Assembly (NCBI GenBank): GCA_964584985.1
Contig: CAZPBK010000004.1
Location: 1-62,854 of the forward strand
Reading direction: 5' to 3'
Length of the DNA stretch: 62,854 nt
DNA from: JABMRF01 sp964584985
Lineage (GTDB): Bacteria; Patescibacteriota; Patescibacteriia; UBA11705; JABHMO01
Positions within the stretch are counted from its first letter, which is position 1; the number at the start of each line of letters is the position of its first letter. The position numbers and the translations under genes were made by a program. This document shows positions 42,101-51,109 of this stretch, piece after piece. The notes beneath the pieces are model-generated. The model made no database searches and was not told the origin of the DNA. It was given only the letters and a program-made list of their open reading frames with translations.

Positions 42101-45100
42101 GCCGGAGAAGATGGATCTACGGTTCAGGTGGTGGAATTTGATACTTGGGAAAACGAAAAAATAAGTGGCGTTAAAGTGCCCGAAGGGGCTTTGTCCGGCA
42201 AGGTTTATTTGGAGGCTAAGACCGAGGATGGTTTGGATAGCAATAAACTGATTTTTTCCGTAGGTTCTTGCAGTGAAGGCAGCTGTGCCGAAGGTTTGAC
42301 TTGTTGTGATGATGGAGTTTGTCGAGCCAGTTGTGAAGAAGAAATAGTTTCTTATGACTCTGAATATATGTGGCTGATGAGTACCGGACCTTTACCAAAA
42401 ATACCTCAGGTTGTGGAAAGAAAATGTGAAGTGGGAGTTTACCCGCAATCACCATCTCCGTGGCTGGGAAGTGAGGAGGCCTGTCCAAACGGTTTGATTT
42501 CCGCCACCTTTAATATGCTGATGAAAAAAGATAGTTTTAATAATAACATTATAATTAAAAGATGTCTGACTACGGATGGAACAAAATGTGATTTTAATGA
42601 TTGTGGTGATGATTGTGTACAATATGCTTTGAATAATGTCCCGGCCACTGATTTTGCTCAAACCAATTTAAATGCAGATTCTACAGACCCACTGACCGTT
42701 TTTTATCTAAATCAAGTTTTTTGGCCGACTAATGATGGCCAAAATGAATATATAGCTCCGGCAGACAACAGCAGTCAGGGCTTGGTTGAATTAAAAGAGG
42801 TTGGTCAAAGCGGAGAATCTCGTCCGCGTCTTTTTACCGACACTTGGTATCAAATAATTATCAAAGGAGGAGACCAAGGCGTGACCAGCCAGCCGGAGGA
42901 TCCTTTTGAACCTCAGCCTTTGGGAGAAGATTATGTTTGGGAATTTAAGACTAAAAGCGAACCTTGTATGGCTGAGGATCTTTTGCTTTCTCCGGTGCAG
43001 GGCTTGATTGAAAGTTTGGAGGATACTCAAAGCTATTTAATCACCGGGCAATATGAGTGTCAAAGTTTGGCCATGGATGATAAGGTTTGGAATTGGGGAG
43101 TAGATACAGAATATCAAGATAAAATTAAAAACCAGGGAGTGGGCTGTATCTCCCCGGCCGGCACTATGTGCCCAGTTCCTGAAACTCCTGATTTGACAAA
43201 CTTGCGGTATGATATAGGATATTTCGGCTTAAAGCTTAATGAGAATAACGGTTCTTGGTCGGGAGAAGAATTTACTCCAAGCGTTCAGTTTGAAACCTTG
43301 GATAATCCGGCGGTTGTGCGTGCTGACGCTGATTTTGCCGGCCAGCAGGGCTCGGTTGAGACTTTAGAAAGTTTATATAAAGAAGCTTATTTAAATGTTG
43401 TTTTTGCCGATCCAAAGATAAATAATTATTTTCCTGACTGCGATACCGCTTGCATTAACTCGGCCGTTGGCGTGGATTTTAATGTTAAAATGAAAAAAGC
43501 TCAAGCTGAAGATTCTGCCTACTTCAAAATGTATCAGTGCCAAACCGCTGATTGTACTTATTCCGGTATGCAAGAAATTATTTTGCCGGGCGGTTTAAAC
43601 TATACCTATGTTAGTGGCACCGGTTCAGAACGCCAAAGTCGTTTGATGATGGCTATTGATAATGCAGACAATGTTTTGGAACAAAATACTTATTACCGAG
43701 TGGTGATTTCGGGTGATTTGCAAAGCGCCAGTAATAAAAATTTAACCGGACTTAATTACAGTTCTGATCCTTCTGTTGGTGGTAATTGTCGCGATAGGCA
43801 AGACAATGATGGTGACGGCTTTATTGACTATACCGGAGGTTATGTTTTGTCGGATAGCTCGGCGTTAGATTATGTTTGCGGTTGTTTTAATGAAACCGAG
43901 GAACGATTTACTTCTTTTGAACCGATTAACAGTGATTATTTTTGTCCGCAAGAAACCGATGTTTTGGCTTGTTTGGATCTTGGATCGTATGAAGTAAAAG
44001 AAGCTGAAAATGATAATTTGATAAAACAAGCAGACGATTTATTGAATATAAAAGATAATGCCAGATATTATCAAGCCGATAAAATGTGTCAGACTTCGGT
44101 CTCTTTTGAGTCGGCCGAGTCTTCTCTTTATGACGCCTTTTCTTGGGTGTTTAAAACCGAAAACACTCCGGATCTTTGTCAACTGGATCGGGTTGAGGTT
44201 TTGCCGGTTGAGTATCTTAGCCAAAATCGTGGCGAACAAATAAAATATGTGGCTTCGGGTTATGCTGAGCCGGACGAATGTAGTGATGAGGGGCAGCTTT
44301 TAAGCCCTTATCTTTACGATTGGTCTTGGCAAAGTTCTGAACCTTTGGTAGCTGATGTTTCCCAAAGTTCGTATACGGGTGAGGTGCCTGACTTTTGTGA
44401 TTCTAAAACTTGTTTGGTTCAAGGCAGTCGTGAGGTGACCGCGGTTTGCGGAGACGGAGAAATTTATGAGAATATGGAAGAATGCGATGATGGCAATACT
44501 GATGATGGTGATGGTTGCAATAGCCAATGTTTAACCGAGCCGATTGATAATTGTTCTTATCAATCATTGGTTAATGAGACAGCTACCGGATGTTGCGGAG
44601 ATGGGGTGATCAACGGAAACGAAGAATGCGATTTTGGTTGCGAATATAAAGATGCCCAAGGCAATCCTTGTGATCCCGAGGTTGAGGGGGCTGATTGTGT
44701 TTGTCGTTCCAATTCTTCGGCCTGCACCAACGGTTGTTTAAATGCCGGCACGGCCGAGGGGTTTGTTTGTGGGAATGGTATAGTTGAAGCCGGCGAGGAT
44801 GTGGATTTGGGCGAGGATAATTCTTTGTATGATATTACGGATAATTGTTTGCGTAGTGGAGCGAAATTTCAAGATGGAGATCCCGAGGTGGCGGCTATGT
44901 GTGGCAACGGAACAGTGGAGAACGGAGAAGAGTGCGAACCAATACCTTTTACGGTTCAAATATATAATTGTGACGATGGAATTGACAATGATGGGGATGG
45001 TTTGATCGATTTTGAGTATTATGAGAGTAGACTTCTTGTTGAGAGTAGCATGTTAACTGATGGAGTTACCGAACTAACTGACACGGTAGTTAAAGAGGAA

Positions 45101-48100
45101 GATAATTCACCAATTGGAGATTATTATATAAAAATAGGGCCTTATTCTGTTAACCCGGTAACTGGGACGGAGAAAGTTAAGTTTAGAGTCTGTTCAAGGT
45201 CTCCCGAGGAAGATAGCTGTCAGGGAGAAATTAAAGATATAGATGTTTACAGTTTGGAAGAAGAAGAAAAATACAAAGATTCAGAAAATTATTTTACAGA
45301 ATATAAATATGATAATAATTCAGGAGAAGAAATAACACTTAAGGTTAAATTTAAGTTAGTAGATAATGATGGGCAGGAAGACAGAGTCTATAAGGTCTAT
45401 TATCTTGAAGATTTTTCTGATCCTGAGTGTTCTTCAGCTAATGATAATGAGTTGTCGGAAGAAGAAACAAAAACACTTCAGCTTTGTAAAGACAATTGTA
45501 CTTGGATGGGTTTCCCGGCTTGTGATCAGGATAATCCGGCTTCTTGTTGCGGCAATGGCCAGGTAGAAGTCTATGACGACGCCGGAGCGGTGGAAGAAGA
45601 ATGTGAAGCTGTTTGTCAAACCAAAGACACCGAAGAAGCTTGTGATTATGGCGAGCAAGATTGCCAATGTTTGTTTCCCGAAGGTTGTTCTACCAGATGT
45701 TTAAATATGGGTTCCAAGGCTGAGTATGGTTCAATTTGCGGAGACGGAGTTGTGGGAATCGGAGAAGATGAAGACTGTGAGCCGGCAACCGCTTCGCCGT
45801 CAAAGGGCAGTCCGGTTCAGATTGTAACAGTTACTTCGGCTCTGGAGGATTGCTTAAACAGTGATGGCCCGTTCTTTTTTGACGCGGTGGGTGGTTATAC
45901 TACCGGCAGTACTGATATTATCGCTAATACAACGGAAAATATAACCGGACAAGAAGTAAGCGGTCAAGGCACTTTGGAATTTAGAGATCCGGGACTTTGC
46001 CAAGCTGATTTTGAAACTGTGGCTATTGATAATGAGGCCAGTTTCCCATCGGCTAATGAGGATGATGTTTGTCGCAATCCTTTGCTTTACATTAAATTAA
46101 ATCAAACCTTAACCAATACATCTGAAATAAAAGCCGAGTTGATTCAGCAAAACTGTGAACCTGAGGAAGACGAGTCGGTAGCTTTTTGGCAAAAACCGTT
46201 TAATTTTCTTAAAAGAGCGGTAACCGAACTTTTCCGTCCCTCAAGTTTAGCGGCCGAGGAATGCCAAGTTGATATTAGCGCCAGTTTTAGAAATCCGGAA
46301 AATGATACCACCATTATAGAGCTTGTTCCCGGGCAGGTTTTGCAGCCAGGGGAAAGTTATGAAGTTAAACTGGAAAATTTATATAATAATTGTTTGGAAT
46401 CAGTTGGCCCGCTTAGTTATGAATTTACGACCGGCGGAGAAATATGTCTTTTGGATAAGGTTGATTTAAGACCTCAGGATTTAACAATTATGGAGGCTAA
46501 TCATCAAGAAGTTTTTACTGCTTATCCTAAAAGCGGGACTCAGCCGATTATAGAAGTGGAAGATATTTATGAATGGCGCTGGAAATGGGAAGCCAAAGAT
46601 ACCACCATAGTTGACAGTGTTGAACCTTGTTCATTTGATGATCACGGCGATTGTTTGTTGGCCGAAGAGGGATCGGGCAATCAAGATCCTGTAAATACGG
46701 ATTTAGAAAATGTAAAAGTAACTACTTTAGCTAAAAATGGTAAAACCGTATTGGAAGCAGAAGCGCAAATTGTGACGGATCAGCTTAGCGAGGCTTACCC
46801 TGAGATTGCCTCTGAACATGTTAGCACTTACGGTGCCAAAACCAGTGGTTTGGCTCAGATTACGGTTTTCATTTGTGAAAATATCTGGACGCCGTTTGAT
46901 GAGACTACGGATAATTGGCAGGTGGAAAAATTTACCAGCGATACCGGCGATGAAATTCCAACCTATATTCATGAAGCAAGTTATAATATGGGTTTGCTTT
47001 ATTGTCGCGACAAAGGCGAGCCGGACAATACTGAAGATGATTTGCCTGGTTTAAGCGTGGTAAAGGAGGTTCCTTTTGAACCGGAGCCCGAAACNNNNNN
47101 NNNNNNNNNNNNNNNNNNNNNNNNNNNNNNNNNNNNNNNNNNNNNNNNNNNNNNNNNNNNNNNNNNNNNNNNNNNNNNNNNNNNNNNNNNNNNNATTGAA
47201 GAAATCAAAGCTGAACTTTTGCAACAGTATTTTTTGGTCAGGGGTGAAGATGACGGCTCAGACGATTCCAGTGATGTTATTTCCATACGAATCTATAGCA
47301 ATCCGGAATTTTTATCGCCGGATATGTGGTATCAAAAATACGCACCAAATCCGGCCGGTTCCACCGAAGAAGTAAATGTTGATTGTCAGGAAGATATGGA
47401 GGGCAATGAATATTGTTATCTGGCGGCCAAGGATAATACCTCGGTTTATGTGGCCGCGGCCAACTTGGCTGAGTTAGACGGTGAGACCACTGCTGATATT
47501 TACAATAATATCTATTTAATCGGTTACAACCAAGGTTCCAATCAAAATACCTTGAATATATTCAGCCAATTGATAAACAATTTGAAATTTAATTATAATA
47601 TAGATAACAGTCAATTAAATAAGTCGGAAATGATCCGTGATTATGTCAGGATTCAGGATAATGTGCGAATCAGAAAATATATAAAACAATACGGTTATGA
47701 GCATAACGGTGCAGTGCCTCAACTGCAAGCCGGTACTTATGATCGTCAACGAACTTTTAGTGTTTGGCCATCTTGGCAAGAGGAACTGGGTGTTCAACTG
47801 GGTTTGAATATGCCCAAAGATCCTTTGAATCATTTCAATTGGGAACAAGCCGTCGTGAGTGATGGTTATACTGGACCGGATTGTATGAAGCCGAACGCGG
47901 TGACTGAAGATATTTATCATTGTTTAGATGACGAGTATCAGTGTATAATTCCAATGGAAAAATGCGTGCACTGTCCGGAGGGCTATGATTCGCAAACTTG
48001 TTACAACAGTGAAGAAAAAGATTTCTTTAATTATTACGATGATAATCCTGATGAACATCCGGTTTATATGTATCGCGCTGATCCGTATGGGTTGGGTAAT

Positions 48101-48184
48101 ACCTCGGTCTATGAATTGGACTTTATGCAGGAAGTATCAGACAAAAACTATATGGTTACACCGGAATTTGTATCTTATGATTAA
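39197..48184 (+). CDS. Giant Cys-rich surface protein with N-terminal TrbC/VirB2-like module (contains gap)
   Basis: About 2995 residues as drawn. Signal helix (about 10-30) and two-helix module (about 55-125) as in the gene before. Then an Ig-like Big_5 unit (about 170-), a Cys-rich segment (about 545-610), IPT/TIG domains (starting near 612, 828 and 937: SPDNGPVGTTVEFIGENF), more Ig units and a run of DUF4215/Myxococcus-type Cys-rich repeats (CGDG...ENMEECDDGNTDDGDGC near 1748; CGDGVINGNEEC; CGNGTVENGEEC; CGNGQVE; CGDGVVGIGED). Two NDGDGxID calcium-binding-like motifs occur near 1530 and 1925. The 100-N gap falls at about residue 2633; the flanks share the frame as drawn, but gap length is unknown. 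The C-terminal region resembles pilin-like domains (RTFSVWPSWQEELG). Probably a long cell-surface fibre or adhesin. Confidence 0.72.
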   Translation: MLVKKHYKKIIISLFIGLLVFGFLGFFNLSALQAQELDLGVEEVGEATGLSQGGGDLRVTIGKIIQAFLGFLGVIALAIVLYGGFLYMTAGGSQDKIDKAKKLLINAFIGLTIILASYAITSFVISRLTEAIGTGVEVSTGGDGYGPDGCQGGLCTSGGSSFIVKSISPTGDTDIRNVKVKINFSKAVNPASVNQENIQISKAGGNQFETQNLIPVLAEENNDNSTEILVAVSEDDDNFGGENGWLVCSEDYLGDTPMKLGYDLNTIDFTDIEEVKFVFESEISSEQSIFDVYCGDDIEEEVEQLKQAWLPNNGFNEIILPEACYSESNNVHIKFVRQGEGCLKMDQAILQVQTKSQASDQENLVAGTLSVDSENGKAVVFSPEASCPEPNQDLACFEADSTYEVNIKAGGVKTLAGGFNGVSCAVGSQCSGQFTTGNLVDTAAPEVNISAPYDGQKLSINSNIFVDVSASDDSAVAGSKLYIDDEFYNEHLSNDVSQEYLHSYTWMAWLEQGYDLGQHNIKVQAMDIDDNTVEEDIDVYLLPEDCFDENGDIICGSPECGACDGDFCSSDAECAGECLFTCGGTGTTSCENDDDCDGEEACLGVCSSLPIISDIAPKKAGPGNLVSIVGFGFEAFQENDQPENNLVASRVYFTSGFDENNQPVYLQAELGCDPAGSWSDNQIVAKVPSEAVTGPVKIINKLNQTDNTQNDRGWVGDFEVDEGVSYPGLCSVQRIGCAENCQQGFAKDEIEAEGENFGETENENDGLFFAQSKVLNTNNPEWRDNLISGRKVPLIDPGRYNVAVKKGAKISNPMKFTVISSEFSPTVESVEPGSAPIGALLTIKGNYFGDDIGHVGFVRTMGDGNEYEWVGEFSCGEQSWSNQEVIIKVPESIANTAGELGESVVGSYQLVVYTADGLASNYYNFEINDNQPGPGLCSLSPDNGPVGTTVEFIGENFSSEGDYNILFNAGEDGSTVQVVEFDTWENEKISGVKVPEGALSGKVYLEAKTEDGLDSNKLIFSVGSCSEGSCAEGLTCCDDGVCRASCEEEIVSYDSEYMWLMSTGPLPKIPQVVERKCEVGVYPQSPSPWLGSEEACPNGLISATFNMLMKKDSFNNNIIIKRCLTTDGTKCDFNDCGDDCVQYALNNVPATDFAQTNLNADSTDPLTVFYLNQVFWPTNDGQNEYIAPADNSSQGLVELKEVGQSGESRPRLFTDTWYQIIIKGGDQGVTSQPEDPFEPQPLGEDYVWEFKTKSEPCMAEDLLLSPVQGLIESLEDTQSYLITGQYECQSLAMDDKVWNWGVDTEYQDKIKNQGVGCISPAGTMCPVPETPDLTNLRYDIGYFGLKLNENNGSWSGEEFTPSVQFETLDNPAVVRADADFAGQQGSVETLESLYKEAYLNVVFADPKINNYFPDCDTACINSAVGVDFNVKMKKAQAEDSAYFKMYQCQTADCTYSGMQEIILPGGLNYTYVSGTGSERQSRLMMAIDNADNVLEQNTYYRVVISGDLQSASNKNLTGLNYSSDPSVGGNCRDRQDNDGDGFIDYTGGYVLSDSSALDYVCGCFNETEERFTSFEPINSDYFCPQETDVLACLDLGSYEVKEAENDNLIKQADDLLNIKDNARYYQADKMCQTSVSFESAESSLYDAFSWVFKTENTPDLCQLDRVEVLPVEYLSQNRGEQIKYVASGYAEPDECSDEGQLLSPYLYDWSWQSSEPLVADVSQSSYTGEVPDFCDSKTCLVQGSREVTAVCGDGEIYENMEECDDGNTDDGDGCNSQCLTEPIDNCSYQSLVNETATGCCGDGVINGNEECDFGCEYKDAQGNPCDPEVEGADCVCRSNSSACTNGCLNAGTAEGFVCGNGIVEAGEDVDLGEDNSLYDITDNCLRSGAKFQDGDPEVAAMCGNGTVENGEECEPIPFTVQIYNCDDGIDNDGDGLIDFEYYESRLLVESSMLTDGVTELTDTVVKEEDNSPIGDYYIKIGPYSVNPVTGTEKVKFRVCSRSPEEDSCQGEIKDIDVYSLEEEEKYKDSENYFTEYKYDNNSGEEITLKVKFKLVDNDGQEDRVYKVYYLEDFSDPECSSANDNELSEEETKTLQLCKDNCTWMGFPACDQDNPASCCGNGQVEVYDDAGAVEEECEAVCQTKDTEEACDYGEQDCQCLFPEGCSTRCLNMGSKAEYGSICGDGVVGIGEDEDCEPATASPSKGSPVQIVTVTSALEDCLNSDGPFFFDAVGGYTTGSTDIIANTTENITGQEVSGQGTLEFRDPGLCQADFETVAIDNEASFPSANEDDVCRNPLLYIKLNQTLTNTSEIKAELIQQNCEPEEDESVAFWQKPFNFLKRAVTELFRPSSLAAEECQVDISASFRNPENDTTIIELVPGQVLQPGESYEVKLENLYNNCLESVGPLSYEFTTGGEICLLDKVDLRPQDLTIMEANHQEVFTAYPKSGTQPIIEVEDIYEWRWKWEAKDTTIVDSVEPCSFDDHGDCLLAEEGSGNQDPVNTDLENVKVTTLAKNGKTVLEAEAQIVTDQLSEAYPEIASEHVSTYGAKTSGLAQITVFICENIWTPFDETTDNWQVEKFTSDTGDEIPTYIHEASYNMGLLYCRDKGEPDNTEDDLPGLSVVKEVPFEPEPEXXXXXXXXXXXXXXXXXXXXXXXXXXXXXXXXXXIEEIKAELLQQYFLVRGEDDGSDDSSDVISIRIYSNPEFLSPDMWYQKYAPNPAGSTEEVNVDCQEDMEGNEYCYLAAKDNTSVYVAAANLAELDGETTADIYNNIYLIGYNQGSNQNTLNIFSQLINNLKFNYNIDNSQLNKSEMIRDYVRIQDNVRIRKYIKQYGYEHNGAVPQLQAGTYDRQRTFSVWPSWQEELGVQLGLNMPKDPLNHFNWEQAVVSDGYTGPDCMKPNAVTEDIYHCLDDEYQCIIPMEKCVHCPEGYDSQTCYNSEEKDFFNYYDDNPDEHPVYMYRADPYGLGNTSVYELDFMQEVSDKNYMVTPEFVSYD
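47095..47194. other. Assembly gap (100 N) inside the giant gene
   Basis: Placeholder of unknown true length. 100 is not a multiple of three, so the continuous frame across it must not be taken literally. Confidence 0.95.
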
Positions 48185-48199
48185 TTTTTATGAAAAATT

Positions 48200-48874
48200 A
48201 TGGATAAAAAAAATAAAAAATCAAATAATTTGAATAAAGAACCGGAGGATATTTTTGCCGGTTTGGACGGGGAAAAAGATTCTCATGTTCAAACAGTAGA
48301 TCAGTCCGTTGAAAAGGCTCCTAAGCCTTATCCTCAAGAAGATTATAATCAAAAATCTGAACAGCCGGTTAAGAGATTTAGCAAATTGAAAATTGTTGGC
48401 GTTATTGTCATTGGATTATTGCTTTTGCTGGCTTTGTTTTTTGTTTTTAATAAGTTGGGTTTGTTGAGTTTTAGTGATAACCGGAATTCAACGGATGAAA
48501 AAAATCAGGAAACTCAAATTAACAATAAAAAAACGGACAAATCAAAAGAAAGCAAAGAGAAAGAAGACGAGGCTAATTCGGAAATTAAAAAGACAGAATC
48601 AGATTATGAGACTTCCATAGTGGGGGATGATTCAGACAAAGACGGCCTGACCGACAGTCAAGAAATTGAGCTGGGCACTAATCCTAAAAAAATAGATACA
48701 GATAATGATGGCCTTTTTGATTACGACGAAGTTGAACGCTATAAAACCGATCCTTTGAACAGTGATACTGATGGTGATGGTTTTTTGGACGGAGAAGAGG
48801 TTTTAAGCGGATATAATCCCAAGGGAGCGGGTAAATTACTAAATTTTCAAAAGGCTATAGAAGAAGTAAAATAA
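48200..48874 (+). CDS. Single-pass membrane protein with thrombospondin type 3 repeats
   Basis: 224 residues. A charged cytoplasmic N-terminus (about 1-60), one membrane helix (LKIVGVIVIGLLLLLALFFV, about 63-85) and a Lys/Glu linker lead to Ca-binding repeats of the TSP3 type: DSDKDGLTDSQEIELGTNP, DTDNDGLFDYDEVERYKTDP and DTDGDGFLDGEEVLSGYNP. It starts 15 bp after the giant gene, so it is probably a co-expressed surface component; Ca-dependent assembly with its neighbours is an inference. Confidence 0.8.
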   Translation: MDKKNKKSNNLNKEPEDIFAGLDGEKDSHVQTVDQSVEKAPKPYPQEDYNQKSEQPVKRFSKLKIVGVIVIGLLLLLALFFVFNKLGLLSFSDNRNSTDEKNQETQINNKKTDKSKESKEKEDEANSEIKKTESDYETSIVGDDSDKDGLTDSQEIELGTNPKKIDTDNDGLFDYDEVERYKTDPLNSDTDGDGFLDGEEVLSGYNPKGAGKLLNFQKAIEEVK

Positions 48875-48900
48875 TAAATAATCATAACTATTTATAATTT

Positions 48901-50178
48901 ATGTTTGAAGATGTAGAAAATCAAAAAACAGATAAAAAACAAACTCAGCCATCGTCTTTGGAAAAAGCGGAGAAAAAAGAACAAGTGTCGGATTCTTCCT
49001 CTGAATCTTCCAAAGAAAAGGAGCAAGGATCGGTTCATACTATGCCTATGGAATATTATTTGGGGGAAAAAACCAAGCAAGCGGTTAAAAATGGTTCGGC
49101 TTTGGCTCCGGAAAAAGATATTAAAACCAAATCAAGTCAAAAAGGAGGAGGTAAAGGAAAAAAAACTTGGAGTACGGCTTTGTTAATTGTTTTGGGAGTG
49201 GTATGTTTGGCTGCCATTGGACTTATTGCTTATACTTATTTGGTGCCCGCTGACCAAGCGCCTGAAGAAGAAGCGGAATCCGTGGTTCTAAATGGGGAAA
49301 CAAAAGAGCCGGAAGAATTACCAAGCGAAGAACAACCGGTTGAGGAAGAAGAAACAGAATCTGAAGCAGAGGAAGAAGAGGGAGAAGATGAGATTGCCGG
49401 AGAAGATGAGGATGGAGAAGAAGAGGAGCCGGAGGAAATGGAAGAAACCGAAGAACCGACTGTTGACCCTTTTGAAGTAAAAAAGTTTTCTTTGGATCTA
49501 CTTAGCGGTTTGGATAGTGATCGCGATGGGTTAACTGATGATGAAGAAGAGCTTTTAGGCACAAATCCGGATATGATGGATAGTGATGAGGACACATATC
49601 GTGACAGTGAAGAAGTGGAAAATATGTATAGTCCTTTATCGTCGGATTCTGTTAGACTTTGGGAAATGGAAGCTTTTTCAAGTTTTGAAAACCAAGAATA
49701 TGGATATGAGATACTTTATCCGGCAGATTGGCTGGTCCAACCTTTAAGTGAATCTGAACCTGATAATTTGATGATCAGTGCGGATAAAAATGAATTTATC
49801 AATATTGCGGTTTATGAAAAACCGTCCGAAGTAAGTTTAACTGATTGGTATTTGGAAAAAGCGGAATTGGATGAGGATCTAACCAAGAGTTATACCAATT
49901 ATTATGATTTGGAGATTTTGGAAAGCCAAGACGCTTTTACCGCTTATGTTGAAAAAAACAATAAGGTTTTTGCCATAAATTATAATATTGGATTAAAAGA
50001 AGAAGCAGCTTATCCCAAGATGTTTTCTTTGATTGTTAACAGTTTTCATTTTGTTGAAAGTGAACAAGCCGAGACCGAAGAAGATGAAGAAATTGAGCCA
50101 ACCGAGGAAGAGGAACCGGCCGAAACCGAATCTGAAGAAGATGAGGAAGAAGAGACTCCGCCACCGGTAAATTTATAA
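48901..50178 (+). CDS. Membrane protein with acidic linker, TSP3 repeats and PsbP-like domain
   Basis: 425 residues. N-terminal charged cytoplasmic part, one membrane helix (WSTALLIVLGVVCLAAIGLI, about 95-118) and an extremely Glu-rich linker (about 125-195). TSP3 repeats follow (DSDRDGLTDDEEELLGTNP, DSDEDTYRDSEEV), then a globular domain of about 150 residues with YGYEILYPADWLVQP, similar to PsbP-like folds, and a second Glu-rich tail. A paralogue-like partner of the previous gene; same operon. The Glu-rich stretches make a low-complexity GAA/GAG repeat in the DNA. Confidence 0.78.
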   Translation: MFEDVENQKTDKKQTQPSSLEKAEKKEQVSDSSSESSKEKEQGSVHTMPMEYYLGEKTKQAVKNGSALAPEKDIKTKSSQKGGGKGKKTWSTALLIVLGVVCLAAIGLIAYTYLVPADQAPEEEAESVVLNGETKEPEELPSEEQPVEEEETESEAEEEEGEDEIAGEDEDGEEEEPEEMEETEEPTVDPFEVKKFSLDLLSGLDSDRDGLTDDEEELLGTNPDMMDSDEDTYRDSEEVENMYSPLSSDSVRLWEMEAFSSFENQEYGYEILYPADWLVQPLSESEPDNLMISADKNEFINIAVYEKPSEVSLTDWYLEKAELDEDLTKSYTNYYDLEILESQDAFTAYVEKNNKVFAINYNIGLKEEAAYPKMFSLIVNSFHFVESEQAETEEDEEIEPTEEEEPAETESEEDEEEETPPPVNL

Positions 50179-50181
50179 ATT

Positions 50182-50628
50182 ATGATTAAACCGGTTTTTT
50201 ACAATACAACGAAGTTTTCCTGGCCTAAGGAAAAAGTTGAAAAGCTTTTGAATTTGACCGCTGAAAAGATCGTATTTAAAAATAACGAGTTAGTTTCTTT
50301 GGTTTTGGTTGAACCGGAGAAAATCCAAGATTTAAATAATAAGTATCGTCAAAAAAACCAAGTGACCGATGTTTTAAGTTTTTTTTATGGAAAAACGGAT
50401 CAGTCTCAGGAAGCGGTTGGGGAGATAATGATTTGTCCCGAGCGTGCGCAAAAACAAGCTAAGGATTTGGGGCATTCTTTGGACAAAGAAATATTGCGGT
50501 TGTCCTTGCACGGTTTTTTGCATTTACATGGTTATGATCATGAAAAAGAAGATCAAGCTGAACAAATGGAAAGTTTAGAAAAAAATATATTAAGATATTT
50601 TTATGATCAATATAAAAAAATTGATTAA
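50182..50628 (+). CDS. ybeY: rRNA maturation factor YbeY
   Basis: Metal-dependent RNase for 16S rRNA 3' processing and ribosome quality control. The zinc motif HGFLHLHGYDH (HxxxHxxGxxH) is intact at about residues 113-123, with the family's YRQKNQVTDVLSF before it. 148 residues. It starts 3 bp after the TSP3 gene and overlaps dgkA by 26 bp, so it is in an operon with both. Confidence 0.92.
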   Translation: MIKPVFYNTTKFSWPKEKVEKLLNLTAEKIVFKNNELVSLVLVEPEKIQDLNNKYRQKNQVTDVLSFFYGKTDQSQEAVGEIMICPERAQKQAKDLGHSLDKEILRLSLHGFLHLHGYDHEKEDQAEQMESLEKNILRYFYDQYKKID

Positions 50629-50962
50629 GAGTTTTAAATTCGCATTTTCCGGATTAGGGGCTTTGTTGAAAAAGGAACAAAACTTTAGAGTACATGTTTT
50701 AGCCGCACTGGTGGTTATATTTTTTGGGTGTTTTTTCAGCATAAAGCTGTGGCAATGGTGTCTTATCGTTTTGATGATAACTTTGGTCTTTCTTTTGGAA
50801 ATGATGAATACGGTATTTGAAAGACTTGTGGATATATATAAACCGCGTTTGCATACATATGCCAAGGAAATAAAAGATATTATGTCAGCCATGGTTTTGA
50901 TTGTTGCGTTGGCCAGTGTTATAATAGCTTTGATTATTTTTATTCCTTATCTTTTTTCTTGA
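50603..50962 (+). CDS. dgkA: Diacylglycerol/undecaprenol kinase
   Basis: Small integral membrane kinase phosphorylating diacylglycerol or, in Gram-positive-type cells, undecaprenol. 119 residues with three membrane segments and the signature LLEMMNTVFERLVDIYKP (canonical ExxNTAIExxVD). Its start lies inside the ybeY end, in another frame. It ends with TGA. Membership is clear; substrate not decidable here. Confidence 0.88.
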   Translation: MINIKKLIKSFKFAFSGLGALLKKEQNFRVHVLAALVVIFFGCFFSIKLWQWCLIVLMITLVFLLEMMNTVFERLVDIYKPRLHTYAKEIKDIMSAMVLIVALASVIIALIIFIPYLFS

Positions 50963-51021
50963 ACATAAAATTTGTGCAAAAATATATTATATAGTGTAAA
51001 ATTGCCACAAATGATAAAGAG

Positions 51022-51050
51022 TTGGAAAATTTCTAATTTTATATTATAAT
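51022..51050 (+). promoter_or_regulatory. Likely ftsA promoter
   Basis: TTGGAA (51022-51027), 17-bp spacer, TATAAT (51045-51050), 60 bp before ftsA. Confidence 0.5.
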
Positions 51051-51109
51051 AAGTAGTAGTATAACCGGATATTTATTTTAGTCTGGTTTAGTCATTTTTA
51101 AAAAACAAT

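Noticed and set aside
49320..49470. Repetitive GAAGAAGAG stretch as a possible repeat array or CRISPR
   Set aside because: It is low-complexity coding for poly-Glu; no direct repeats with unique spacers. No CRISPR array was seen anywhere in the window.
49236..49595. Minus-strand Ser-rich ORF of about 119 codons
   Set aside because: It is the antisense image of the Glu-rich linker (GAA/GAG codons read as TTC/CTC and, shifted, TCT/TCC) of the 48901-50178 gene; no SD, no sensible protein.
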